Assembly: GCA_023415525.1 (NCBI GenBank)
Contig: JAEZKI010000274.1
Span: forward strand, 1 to 7,991
Origin: Bacillota bacterium
GTDB lineage: Bacteria; Bacillota; Clostridia; Lachnospirales; Cellulosilyticaceae
Direction of reading: 5' to 3'
DNA: 7,991 nt
Part shown: in pieces, positions 1-6,327 of the stretch
Layout of the letters: each line of letters begins with the position of its first letter
Numbering within the stretch: position 1 is the stretch's first letter
Notes under the pieces: generated by a model
The model's input: only the letters and a program-made list of their open reading frames with translations
The model's database searches: none
Told to the model about the DNA's origin: nothing
Made by a program: the position numbers and the translations under genes

Positions 1-2
1 AT

Positions 3-251
3 TTATGTGCAGGTACTATAAGTTTATGGGTTGCTATAAAGGCAAAGGAAGAGGTTTATGGTTTGTTAAGCAGTTTGGTAATAGGATTAGCTTTACACTA
101 TTTATTTAATGCCTTACCTTTTATAAAGCAAATGAATAGGCAGGGTTATATGTTGCGTAACTTATCCTATCTTGCTATAACTATTCTTTTTCTAATCTTA
201 TGCAGCCGAGTCGTTTATAAAAAAGATTTTTCCATTGAAAGAAAATGTTAG
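3..251 (+). CDS. C-terminal fragment of a multi-pass membrane protein, possibly ABC-2 type permease
   Basis: The reading frame is open from the left edge (first full codon at 3) to a TAG at 249-251, giving the last 82 residues of a protein that starts outside the window. Two hydrophobic stretches are visible, at fragment residues about 21-41 and 54-72. They are joined by a short basic loop and followed by a short charged cytoplasmic tail (YKKDF, then IERKC). A final membrane helix followed by a YKKDF-like tail is common at the end of ABC-2 type permeases, but also in other membrane proteins, so the family is a guess. A TTG at 63 could be read as a start, but nothing upstream looks like a ribosome binding site and the frame continues to the edge, so a 5'-truncated gene is the better reading. 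The next gene begins 9 bp after the stop, suggesting one transcript. Confidence 0.6.
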   Translation, partial: LCAGTISLWVAIKAKEEVYGLLSSLVIGLALHYLFNALPFIKQMNRQGYMLRNLSYLAITILFLILCSRVVYKKDFSIERKC

Positions 252-260
252 GAGAGAACT

Positions 261-1346
261 ATGTGGAGAAATATCATCAAAATCAGTATAGTAGCAGCAG
301 TGGCGTTTGGGGCTTTTAAATTAGCTAGTTTTTCAGTTAATGAGCTAGTTATAGAAGCACAAAATAAGAAAAAGACACTAGCAGATGTTATTATTCAAAA
401 AGAAGTTGCCAAACAGTTAGAGGTGGTACAAAAGCAAATTGATGAGGAAACCCAAAAAGAAAACCTTGTTATTGAAGAGCAAAAGGTAGAAATGAAGCCA
501 CCTATTCCACAAAAGGTAAAAGAGCCTTTAAAAGAAGTTATTTCTAATGAAGAGGAAAAGATAGTAGAGCAAACAACAGAAGAAAAAGAGAATATAGATG
601 AGATACAAACTTCCACAGAAGAGATGACAACAGATGCCAATATACAAGTAATGGCTCAAGAAGACCCTAGGCTTACTACAGCTCGGCAAGGCATAAGTGA
701 AGGAAGGCCTCTTACTAAAGAGGAAGTGGAAGCCATAAGTTTATATCTTGTAGACAATTATTTTCTTGATGGCTATACCTATTCAGAACAAGAGAGTGAT
801 CCTGTGAGAAAAGCTAGAAAGAGTTTGGCTAATAATATGGAGCTCTATGTGATGAATAGCTTAGACCCACTGATTAATAGCTTTATGGACTTTAAGGATT
901 TAAAGAAAGAGTCCATTCAAGAAAGTATAGGGAATATGAAGCTTTTACAGGAAGATTTTAAAATGCAGTATGAGGGAGTTAAGGCGGAAGGACCAGAATT
1001 TGAAGTCATCTACAACGAAATAAATGAATATTTTGACTTAGCCATGGGGACACTTGACACGATGCAGGAGATTGCAGGCACTATGGATGCTTCAGATCCT
1101 TCCTATAATCCTATATTAGCTCTGCCAACCTTTATGCAACAGATGACCAAGGAAGTATTGCCTTCTGTAAGGGATGTTATCAATAAGGGCATTGACTTGA
1201 AGGAAGAAACTAATAAAATCTATCTTGAAGGATTAGAAGATAAAAAACTTTTAACAAGAGACGAAGTAGTGGAGCTGATAATGAATACAGGAATGAATAC
1301 TGAAGCAGATGCAGGCTTTAGTATAAGTGGCATCATGAGAGAGTAA
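261..1346 (+). CDS. Membrane-anchored acidic helical protein of unknown function
   Basis: I do not recognise this 361-residue protein. The start ATG is preceded by a good GGAGAG ribosome binding site at 251-256. An N-terminal hydrophobic segment (about residues 5-24) has K and R before it and no cleavage or lipobox motif, so it is probably a signal anchor with the rest outside the membrane. Residues about 30-135 are very rich in E, K and Q with few hydrophobics and a PPIPQ stretch, and look like an extended coiled or disordered stalk. Residues about 136-361 look like a compact, mostly helical domain. Two similar segments bracket this domain: LTKEEVEAI at 151-159 and LTRDEVVELI at 331-340. The gene follows the membrane-protein fragment by 9 bp and ends at a strong terminator, so the two probably share a transcript. 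An accessory or surface role beside that membrane protein is possible, but nothing in the sequence proves it. Confidence 0.85.
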   Translation: MWRNIIKISIVAAVAFGAFKLASFSVNELVIEAQNKKKTLADVIIQKEVAKQLEVVQKQIDEETQKENLVIEEQKVEMKPPIPQKVKEPLKEVISNEEEKIVEQTTEEKENIDEIQTSTEEMTTDANIQVMAQEDPRLTTARQGISEGRPLTKEEVEAISLYLVDNYFLDGYTYSEQESDPVRKARKSLANNMELYVMNSLDPLINSFMDFKDLKKESIQESIGNMKLLQEDFKMQYEGVKAEGPEFEVIYNEINEYFDLAMGTLDTMQEIAGTMDASDPSYNPILALPTFMQQMTKEVLPSVRDVINKGIDLKEETNKIYLEGLEDKKLLTRDEVVELIMNTGMNTEADAGFSISGIMRE

Positions 1347-1347
1347 T

Positions 1348-1393
1348 AAAAAATAACCTTTAAACATAATAACTTGTTTAAAGGTTATTTTTT
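1348..1393. terminator. Bidirectional intrinsic terminator between convergent genes
   Basis: Positions 1348-1365 pair perfectly with 1376-1393 (18 bp, counting the A/T flanks) around a 10-nt loop at 1366-1375. The core arm is AATAACCTTTAAAC and is flanked by A-runs on the left and T-runs on the right, so both strands give a hairpin followed by U residues. It starts two bases after the stop of the 361-residue gene and lies just past the stop of the convergent lipoprotein gene (1421), so it can end both transcripts. Confidence 0.9.
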
Positions 1394-1420
1394 ATAGGCT
1401 AGGAAAGTTCTACTTTTTTG

Positions 1421-2053
1421 TTATGGTTGGGTGGTAAAATTGTTGCTTAGCTCATCGATGGTAGCAATAATATTACCAGAGAGTGCATTGAGGAATTCAG
1501 GGTTATCTCCTATTTTATCCAGTTTCCATTCTCCCTTTTCTTCTGTTAGGTGAATACTCACATGGGTAACAAAATTTTTTTTAGCTGACTCAATATCTTT
1601 TATAATGGTTTCCTCTACTTTTTTTACGATTTCATCATCAGTAGCCCCGTTAAAAGTCATTTGTAAGTCTGTTTTGAGATATTCAGTGATAGTACTTTGA
1701 AAGGCTTTACCTAGATCATAAGTAATAAAGGTTGTTTGAACAACAGCCTTTTTAGGGTCTTTTTCATCTAACTCAGCTTTATCAATAGAGTAGTCAAAGT
1801 CAAACATTTTATCAAAGAGATTATTAGCAAGCAAAGGAGAAATATCTTCAACTTTATTTTTAAAATTCGGTATATTATCTATATTCTCAACATAGATTTC
1901 TTTAACAGCTGTAAAATTTTGAGCTTTTAGTGCGTCTAAGAATTTGCCAGTCGCTTCAGTAGGAGTAGATTTTACTTGCTGATTATTACTGCAACCGCAG
2001 CAGTTAAAAATAAGTAAAGCGTAAAGCAGAAGAAAAACATATTTATTCTTCAT
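1421..2053 (-). CDS. Small predicted lipoprotein, NTF2-like (DUF4878/DUF5105-like) fold suspected
   Basis: This 210-residue protein has a lipoprotein-type signal: K at 2 and 4, a hydrophobic core at 5-16, then C18, C19, G20 and C21. C21 (preceded by Gly) is the most likely lipidated residue, although the lipobox is atypical because Cys rather than Leu occupies -3. The mature part begins with a polar linker and a helix with the pattern A-T-G-K-F-L-D-A-L-K-A-Q-N-F (residues about 34-47). This is the usual opening of NTF2-like lipoproteins of the DUF4878/DUF5105 type, in which a first helix is followed by a curved sheet. A later strand pattern ending in G-E-W-K-L-D-K-I (about 174-181) fits the closing strand of such folds. 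The family call rests on pattern resemblance. The start is fixed by AAAGGAGG at 2059-2066 (minus strand), 5 nt from the ATG. It is a single-gene unit, convergent with its left neighbour and divergent from the chemoreceptor gene. No substrate or partner is evident. Confidence 0.85.
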   Translation of the reverse strand: MKNKYVFLLLYALLIFNCCGCSNNQQVKSTPTEATGKFLDALKAQNFTAVKEIYVENIDNIPNFKNKVEDISPLLANNLFDKMFDFDYSIDKAELDEKDPKKAVVQTTFITYDLGKAFQSTITEYLKTDLQMTFNGATDDEIVKKVEETIIKDIESAKKNFVTHVSIHLTEEKGEWKLDKIGDNPEFLNALSGNIIATIDELSNNFTTQP

Positions 2054-2071
2054 AAAGACCTCCTTTAAAAT

Positions 2072-2099
2072 AATATAACCTACTACTTACTATTTACAA
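2072..2099 (-). promoter_or_regulatory. Candidate sigma-A promoter of the lipoprotein gene
   Basis: Read on the minus strand, a -35-like TTGTAA (2094-2099, 4 of 6 matches) is separated by 16 bp from a -10-like TATATT (2072-2077, 5 of 6 matches). The predicted start would fall just ahead of the AAAGGAGG ribosome binding site, giving a very short leader. The region is so AT-rich that matches arise by chance, so this is only a candidate. Confidence 0.35.
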
Positions 2100-2176
2100 A
2101 AAGTATAAAAAATATAAATCTAAAAGAGAAAAAACTAAATAAATAATAGGATTAAAAATTTTATATTTAGAAAATT

Positions 2177-2205
2177 TTGATAAGTGCAAAAAGTTGTCAT
2201 AAATT
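2177..2205 (+). promoter_or_regulatory. Weak candidate promoter for the chemoreceptor gene
   Basis: TTGATA at 2177-2182 matches the -35 consensus at 5 of 6 positions. At 15-17 bp spacing lie only mediocre -10 candidates (CATAAA at 2198-2203 or TAAATT at 2200-2205, each 4 of 6). Use of this site would leave a leader of roughly 140 nt containing the palindrome and hairpin described separately. No motility sigma-factor (SigD-type) promoter could be found. Confidence 0.22.
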
Positions 2206-2235
2206 TATATGTACATAAGAGTAAATATTTGCATG

Positions 2236-2252
2236 ACAATAAAATTTATTGT
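2236..2252. repeat. 17-bp palindrome, possible operator
   Basis: ACAATAAA (2236-2243) and TTTATTGT (2245-2252) are perfect reverse complements around a single central A at 2244. Symmetry of this size is typical of dimeric repressor sites, but in such AT-rich DNA it can occur by chance, and I cannot match it to a named regulator box. Confidence 0.3.
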
Positions 2253-2274
2253 ATTCAAACAAAAGATAAGGCAT

Positions 2275-2323
2275 ATTTAGTGTAGTAATAGAGTGTATCA
2301 TAGGCTTTTTGGGCTACATAAAT
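2275..2323 (+). promoter_or_regulatory. Possible leader stem-loop ahead of the chemoreceptor gene
   Basis: ATTTA (2275-2279) plus TGTAG (2281-2285) can pair with CTACA (2314-2318) plus TAAAT (2319-2323), leaving G2280 as a single bulge. T2274-A2324 can add one more pair. The loop is 28 nt (2286-2313). The structure ends 17 nt before the GAGGAGG ribosome binding site, so it would lie in the mRNA leader if transcription starts upstream. There is no T-run, so it is not a terminator. It does not match a riboswitch class that I can recognise. Confidence 0.25.
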
Positions 2324-2354
2324 AATTATTACGATTAAATGAGGAGGATAATGC

Positions 2355-4454
2355 ATGAAGCTTGTACAGACACAGCTAAGAAAAGCAGGTAATAAGGAAA
2401 CTCCTAGAGGGATTAAAACAAAGGCAAGTACATTGACACTAGAAAAACCTAAGTTAAATAAGCTTACTATTGCTAAATCTATTAAGACCAAGCTAATTAT
2501 TATTACCGTTATGTTTGCCACTATCCCATTGCTTTTAGTTAATATTATTTCGTCCTCTGTTTCAGCAAGCACATTGAAAGAAACGAGTACACAGCTTACA
2601 TCTGATATTGTTAATCAAACAAGCTCCAGTATCAATTATTTCCTTCAAGATATAGAAAAAAATGTTACCAAATATATTATCAATGATTTGAATTCACAAA
2701 CTAATAATCTTCTTATTGCTTATAGTAAAGCGACAGGCAATCAAGGAGAAAAGGTAAAAGTGGTTCAATCTATTAAGAGAAGCTTAGTTTACCTTGGCTC
2801 AATTGAAAAAAGTATAGAGGGAGCCATCCTTATAAGTGAGGATGGAACGGTGATGGGCAATAACTCTTCAGTCAAAGAAGAAGAACTAGCCCAATTGGGG
2901 AGTATGGAATTTGATGGAGAATATTTATGGCTAAAAGGTTTAAGTTCTGATGGAAAAGGTGTCTACTTCATAAGAAAGGTATCTAATACCGTTATAGGGG
3001 AAGCGTTTGGTATTATGGTGGCACCTGTTAAGTTGGATAACATTATAGCCGATATGGAAAAAATCAAATTACTAGAAGGAGCCAATGTTTATTTAACTGA
3101 TGAAAAAGGAAAGATAATTTATAATAAGAATTCTGAACAATTGACAGTTGAAGATTACGTATGGGATTATGTAGGAACAAATATGGAACCTACAGGGAGC
3201 ACCATTAAAAAGAATACATTAATTACTTATGCAACAGCCAATAATGGTTGGAAAATTATTGCTGAACTACCACAAAAGTCCCTTACTAAGAATTTGAGTG
3301 CAGCTACGGTACTTATATGGATGCTTATAGCTGTTTTAGCGATTATTGCAGTAATAGTAAGTGTCATTTTTTCCAAAAGCTTTTCAACTCCCATTATTAA
3401 TATGATGAAGTTGATGAAATCAGCTGAGGAAGGCGATTTAACCGTACGTATAGATACAAAACGTACAGATGAAATAGGCCTTCTGTGTTTGAGCTTTAAT
3501 AAAATGGTTAGCAATATTCAAAAACTCCTTGAAGAGACTCAGCATGTCATTGAAGGAACGATAGAGGGGAGTAAGACTTTAAATACTTCAACCAATCAGT
3601 CTGTAGAAGCTTTTGAACAACTTGCTTCATCTATAGAAGATATTGCTACAGGCTCTAGCAACCAAGCTATAGATGCACAAAAGACATCAAAAGCTATGAA
3701 TCAGCTTTCAGATAGTATTCAAGAAGTAATGGAGAGAACAAAGAGTATTTATACAGATAATCAAGGGGCTAAAGTTATTATAGAAGAGGCATCTCATGTT
3801 ATGGATACCCTTAATGCAACCATGAGTTCGTCTATTCAGGTATCTGGCAAAATCAAGGATAGCATTATTGAACTAAGCACTCTAACAAGAAGTATTGGGG
3901 AGATTATGAAGTTAGTGGATGGTATTAGTGAGCAGACCAATCTTTTAGCCTTAAATGCCAGTATCGAGGCTGCAAGAGCAGGTGAGGTAGGCAAGGGCTT
4001 TGCAGTAGTTGCTCATGAAGTACGTAATCTAGCAGAGCAATCTAAAAAGTCAACCCATAATGTTAGAAGTACGCTGAATACCATTGAAAAGAAAACAAGT
4101 GATGCTGTAGACTTAGTTAAAGAATCTAATAGGATATTTGCTAACCAAGAACAGGCGGTAAAAAAAGCATATACTGCTTTCTTAAATATTATAGAAAAAC
4201 TAAAGAGTATGGATATTAATATAGGAAACGTTAATACAGAAGTCAATGATATGGAAAAACTTAAAGAGAAGATGCTTGAGAACATTAGCCGTATTAAAAT
4301 GATTACAGAGGAAACGGCTTCAGCTACAGAAGAGGTTAATGCCTTAAGCGAAGAGCAAAAAGCAGTTATGATGCAATTATTAGGAATATCATACAAGCTC
4401 AATGATTCTATGGATGTTTTAAATAGCTCCATGACCAACTTTAAGATAAACTAA
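2355..4454 (+). CDS. Methyl-accepting chemotaxis protein (transmembrane chemoreceptor)
   Basis: This 699-residue receptor senses a signal outside the cell and controls the CheA kinase through a CheW-coupled array. After a basic cytoplasmic tail (1-46) come TM1 (about 47-66), an extracytoplasmic sensor region (about 67-315), TM2 (about 316-339), a HAMP linker (about 340-395) and a long helical signalling domain. The hairpin tip is unmistakable: [18 protein letters not shown] at 527-544, followed by [18 protein letters not shown] (546-563). A methylation-type helix is visible around 650-665 ([15 protein letters not shown]), so CheR/CheB adaptation is expected. The sensor size fits a double-Cache (dCache) domain, but the R-x-W-Y amino-acid-binding motif is not seen, so the ligand is unknown. 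No CheR-binding pentapeptide is seen at the C terminus. The start is set by GAGGAGG 7 nt upstream; the next Met is residue 53, inside TM1. The gene appears to be transcribed alone, with a terminator following. Confidence 0.97.
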   Translation: MKLVQTQLRKAGNKETPRGIKTKASTLTLEKPKLNKLTIAKSIKTKLIIITVMFATIPLLLVNIISSSVSASTLKETSTQLTSDIVNQTSSSINYFLQDIEKNVTKYIINDLNSQTNNLLIAYSKATGNQGEKVKVVQSIKRSLVYLGSIEKSIEGAILISEDGTVMGNNSSVKEEELAQLGSMEFDGEYLWLKGLSSDGKGVYFIRKVSNTVIGEAFGIMVAPVKLDNIIADMEKIKLLEGANVYLTDEKGKIIYNKNSEQLTVEDYVWDYVGTNMEPTGSTIKKNTLITYATANNGWKIIAELPQKSLTKNLSAATVLIWMLIAVLAIIAVIVSVIFSKSFSTPIINMMKLMKSAEEGDLTVRIDTKRTDEIGLLCLSFNKMVSNIQKLLEETQHVIEGTIEGSKTLNTSTNQSVEAFEQLASSIEDIATGSSNQAIDAQKTSKAMNQLSDSIQEVMERTKSIYTDNQGAKVIIEEASHVMDTLNATMSSSIQVSGKIKDSIIELSTLTRSIGEIMKLVDGISEQTNLLALNASIEAARAGEVGKGFAVVAHEVRNLAEQSKKSTHNVRSTLNTIEKKTSDAVDLVKESNRIFANQEQAVKKAYTAFLNIIEKLKSMDINIGNVNTEVNDMEKLKEKMLENISRIKMITEETASATEEVNALSEEQKAVMMQLLGISYKLNDSMDVLNSSMTNFKIN

Positions 4455-4510
4455 TAAATAGCCTAGAAATAGATCAAAGCTAAAAATAAGAATGAGGCCA
4501 ATAAAATCAG

Positions 4511-4558
4511 TAAACAAAAAAGCTAGAACCACTAAAGGGTTATAGCTTTTTTTGTTTA
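4511..4558 (+). terminator. Intrinsic terminator after the chemoreceptor gene
   Basis: AGCTA (4521-4525) and AACC (4527-4530) pair with GGTT (4538-4541) and TAGCT (4543-4547), with one G/A mismatch and a 7-nt loop. The stem is followed by seven Ts (4547-4553). Flanking A-runs (4516-4520) and TAAAC (4511-4515, against GTTTA at 4554-4558) can extend the stem with one bulge. It separates the receptor from the regulator gene, so the latter needs its own promoter. Confidence 0.88.
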
Positions 4559-4631
4559 AATTATATTAAATAGTATAGAATATTTTAGGACAATAAGATA
4601 CCATAGAATCAGAGAAAAGGGAGGATAGGCT

Positions 4632-5315
4632 ATGAAGGAACATATATTAGTGGTAGAAGATGATAATGATATCAATAGATTATTATGCCGATTAATTAGT
4701 AATAATGGTTATGAAGCACAAGGAGCATATTCAGGGACAGAAGCTATGCTTTATTTAAAACAGGAAGATTGGCAAATGGTCATTCTAGACTTAAATTTAC
4801 CTGGGCTTAACGGAGAAGAAATTTTAGCAGCCATTCGGGAAAAAGGGGACATTCCTGTTATTGTGATTTCAGCACGAATAGACAAAGAGACTAAAATCAA
4901 TGTGCTTCGGGCAGGGGCTGACGATTATATTACAAAGCCTTTTGACTTAGATGAAGTAGCTGCACGTATTGCAACGAATCTGAGACGTAGTAAAGGTATG
5001 ATGATAGAGAAAAAGACTTCACAACTTAACTATAAGGATATCCGTCTCAATATAGATACAAAGGAAGTGAAGGTGAAGGACACTCCCATAACTTTGACCG
5101 TAAGAGAGTATGGGATTTTAGAAATTTTACTTACTTATCCTAAGAAAATTTTTTCTAAGGCCAATTTGTTTGAGAGTGTTTGGGGTGAGGACTATATGGG
5201 AGATGATAACACCGTCAATGTACATATGAGTAACCTACGTAGTAAACTTAATAAAGCTAACGCTGAGGAGGAATACATAGAGACTATTTGGGGAATGGGT
5301 TATCGGCTAAAATAA
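4632..5315 (+). CDS. OmpR/PhoB-family response regulator
   Basis: This 227-residue two-component regulator should be phosphorylated by a histidine kinase and then bind DNA. The receiver domain (about 4-118) has the full active site: acidic pair D10/D11, phospho-acceptor D53 in ILDLNLPG, switch residue S80 and K102 in the KPF motif. The C-terminal winged-helix domain (about 130-227) shows the OmpR-type pattern L-T-x-R-E-Y (155-160), the recognition-helix segment NTVNVHMSNLRSKL and the ending GMGYRLK. Length is normal and no key residue is missing. AAGGGAGG lies 7 nt before the ATG. A terminator separates it from the chemoreceptor. Promoter candidates in the gap are weak (TTGTTT 4552-4557 with TATAGA 4574-4579; TAGAAT 4604-4609). 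The likely partner kinase is encoded at 7230 onward, after the two ABC genes, and a repeat array that fits its binding style begins right after its stop codon. It probably controls the transporter. Confidence 0.96.
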   Translation: MKEHILVVEDDNDINRLLCRLISNNGYEAQGAYSGTEAMLYLKQEDWQMVILDLNLPGLNGEEILAAIREKGDIPVIVISARIDKETKINVLRAGADDYITKPFDLDEVAARIATNLRRSKGMMIEKKTSQLNYKDIRLNIDTKEVKVKDTPITLTVREYGILEILLTYPKKIFSKANLFESVWGEDYMGDDNTVNVHMSNLRSKLNKANAEEEYIETIWGMGYRLK

Positions 5316-5354
5316 TTAAGGTTTTCTTAAGGAATTCTTTTAGATTTCTTAGGG
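5316..5354 (+). promoter_or_regulatory. Tandem hexamer operator with 11-bp period, probable response-regulator binding site
   Basis: Four related hexamers stand in exact 11-bp register: TTAAGG (5316-5321), TTAAGG (5327-5332), TTTTAG (5338-5343) and TTAGGG (5349-5354). The 5-bp spacers are TTTTC, AATTC and ATTTC, all ending in TTC or TTTC. OmpR/PhoB-family regulators are known to bind direct repeats one helical turn apart; CiaR, for example, uses TTTAAG-N5-TTTAAG. The array starts directly after the regulator's stop codon and overlaps the -35 position of the downstream promoter, which is the usual place for an activator. That the neighbouring regulator binds it is inference from position and geometry. 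Confidence 0.7.
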
Positions 5355-5367
5355 CTTTCCAGATAAT
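5339..5367 (+). promoter_or_regulatory. Probable activator-dependent promoter of the ABC transporter genes
   Basis: GATAAT at 5362-5367 matches the -10 consensus at 5 of 6 positions. The sequence 17 bp upstream (TTTAGA, 5339-5344) is a poor -35 and lies inside the hexamer array. A good -10 with a weak -35 covered by regulator sites is typical of promoters activated by OmpR-type regulators. The predicted start near 5374 leaves about 33 nt of leader before the ATPase ATG. Confidence 0.55.
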
Positions 5368-5406
5368 CTTAAAGAGAAAAGGGAAGAGAGATAAGAGGGA
5401 CAAAAA

Positions 5407-6327
5407 ATGGAGACTATCTTAAAAACCATTAATCTAAGCAAACAATTTAAGAAGGAATGGGCTTTAAAGGAAGTTAATTTGACTGTTAAAAAGGGCGAAA
5501 TCTATGGCTTTATTGGTGAGAATGGGGCAGGTAAAACCACCTTATTACGTATTGTATCAGGTTTAATGACACCTACTCTTGGTGAAGTAGAGCTTTATGG
5601 GGAACGCAACTTAAAAAATCAAGAAATTTTTAGAAAAAAGATAGGCTGTATGGTAAACGGACCTTCTTTTTATACCAGTTTAACGGCAGAGGAAAACTTA
5701 GAGCTTATTCGGAGAGTAAAAGGTATTCCAGGAAAGAAATGTATTGGGGAGATGCTGGAAGTCATGAGCCTAGAGGATGCCCAAAATAAAAAGGTAGCTC
5801 ATTTTTCACTAGGAATGAAGCAGCGTTTAGGACTAGCAGCAGCTATGCTAGGGGAGCCCGAGTTCCTTATTTTAGATGAGCCCATAAATGGTTTAGACCC
5901 TAAAGGCATGCTAGATATGCGAGAGCTCCTTAAACGTCTTAATAATATGTATCAAGTAACCATTTTAATATCCAGTCATATTTTAGGAGAGCTTTATCAG
6001 ATAGGTACCTCCTATGGGATTATTCATAAAGGAAGTTTAGTGGAGCAATTGACTAGGGAAGAAGTAGCAAGACGTTCGAGAAAGGCTTTAAGAATACAAG
6101 TTGATCATGTAGAAAAGGCTACTAGCTTAATTGAAGAAGCGTTACATACCCGTAATTTTGAAGTCTATCCAGACCATATTATCCGCCTTTATGAAGAAAT
6201 CAAAGAACCTGGCTATCTTTGTAAGCTCTTAGTACAAAATGAGATTATGGTGAGCCAGCTCACAGAAGAAGAGGGCAGCTTAGAAAAGTATTTTCTAGAG
6301 AAGGTGGAAGGAGAAAGCCATGCTTAA
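5407..6327 (+). CDS. ABC transporter ATP-binding protein, BcrA/LanF-like (antimicrobial peptide export or immunity)
   Basis: This 306-residue ATPase would power the permease encoded next to it. Walker A is GENGAGKTT at 37-45, the signature is SLGMKQR at 134-140, Walker B with the catalytic Glu is FLILDEP at 153-159, the D-loop is GLDP at 162-165, and the switch His is H191 in SSH. The SLGMKQR signature and a length close to 306 residues match the bacitracin BcrA and lantibiotic-immunity LanF group, which removes antimicrobial peptides from the membrane. The C-terminal about 95 residues are the extra regulatory region usual in that group. One oddity: the Q-loop position (LanF proteins have Glu there) reads VNGPSFY, with Asn at 84. 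The ribosome binding site GAGGG (5395-5399) is moderate, 7 nt before the ATG. It is preceded by the repeat operator and overlaps the permease by 8 bp. The drug or peptide substrate cannot be read from sequence, and other ABC-2 export roles remain possible. Confidence 0.93.
   Translation: METILKTINLSKQFKKEWALKEVNLTVKKGEIYGFIGENGAGKTTLLRIVSGLMTPTLGEVELYGERNLKNQEIFRKKIGCMVNGPSFYTSLTAEENLELIRRVKGIPGKKCIGEMLEVMSLEDAQNKKVAHFSLGMKQRLGLAAAMLGEPEFLILDEPINGLDPKGMLDMRELLKRLNNMYQVTILISSHILGELYQIGTSYGIIHKGSLVEQLTREEVARRSRKALRIQVDHVEKATSLIEEALHTRNFEVYPDHIIRLYEEIKEPGYLCKLLVQNEIMVSQLTEEEGSLEKYFLEKVEGESHA

Larger units (their letters stand above)
2054..2354. other. Divergent intergenic region of 301 bp
   Basis: This AT-rich stretch separates the minus-strand lipoprotein gene from the plus-strand chemoreceptor gene. 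It holds the lipoprotein ribosome binding site and candidate promoter at its left end, then a weak promoter-like pair (2177-2205), a 10-bp palindrome TATGTACATA (2208-2217), a 17-bp palindrome (2236-2252), a leader hairpin (2275-2324) and the chemoreceptor ribosome binding site GAGGAGG (2341-2347). I see no coding region, tRNA or recognised riboswitch here. Confidence 0.7.

Noticed and set aside
63..251. Stand-alone 62-residue gene starting at TTG 63
   Set aside because: No ribosome binding site precedes the TTG and the same frame is open back to the window edge, so it is the tail of a longer gene.
2310..2345. Motility sigma-factor (SigD) promoter using ACGATTAA at 2331-2338
   Set aside because: The upstream TAAA is only 9 bp away rather than about 15, so the spacing is wrong.
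2220..2354. Cyclic-di-GMP (GEMM) riboswitch ahead of the chemoreceptor
   Set aside because: Looked for because such riboswitches occur before clostridial receptor genes, but the conserved core and tetraloop-receptor pattern are absent.
2351..2392. Alternative ATG at 2351 for the chemoreceptor
   Set aside because: It is in another frame and reaches a stop codon after 13 codons; ATG 2355 has the correct frame and spacing.
4013..4438. Antisense open frame within the chemoreceptor signalling domain, and similar minus-strand frames at 395-640, 2255-2572, 3227-3514 and 7762-7953
   Set aside because: They lie opposite clearly coding sequence, have low-complexity Ser/Leu/Phe-rich products and lack ribosome binding sites.
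4555..4571. Second copy of the regulator operator ahead of the regulator gene (TTTAAA and TTAAAT, 11 bp apart)
   Set aside because: The hexamers are plain A/T sequence overlapping the terminator tail, with only two degenerate copies, so chance is the simpler explanation.
5369..5374. Fifth copy of the regulator hexamer (TTAAAG)
   Set aside because: It is out of the 11-bp register by 2 bp and lies downstream of the -10 element.
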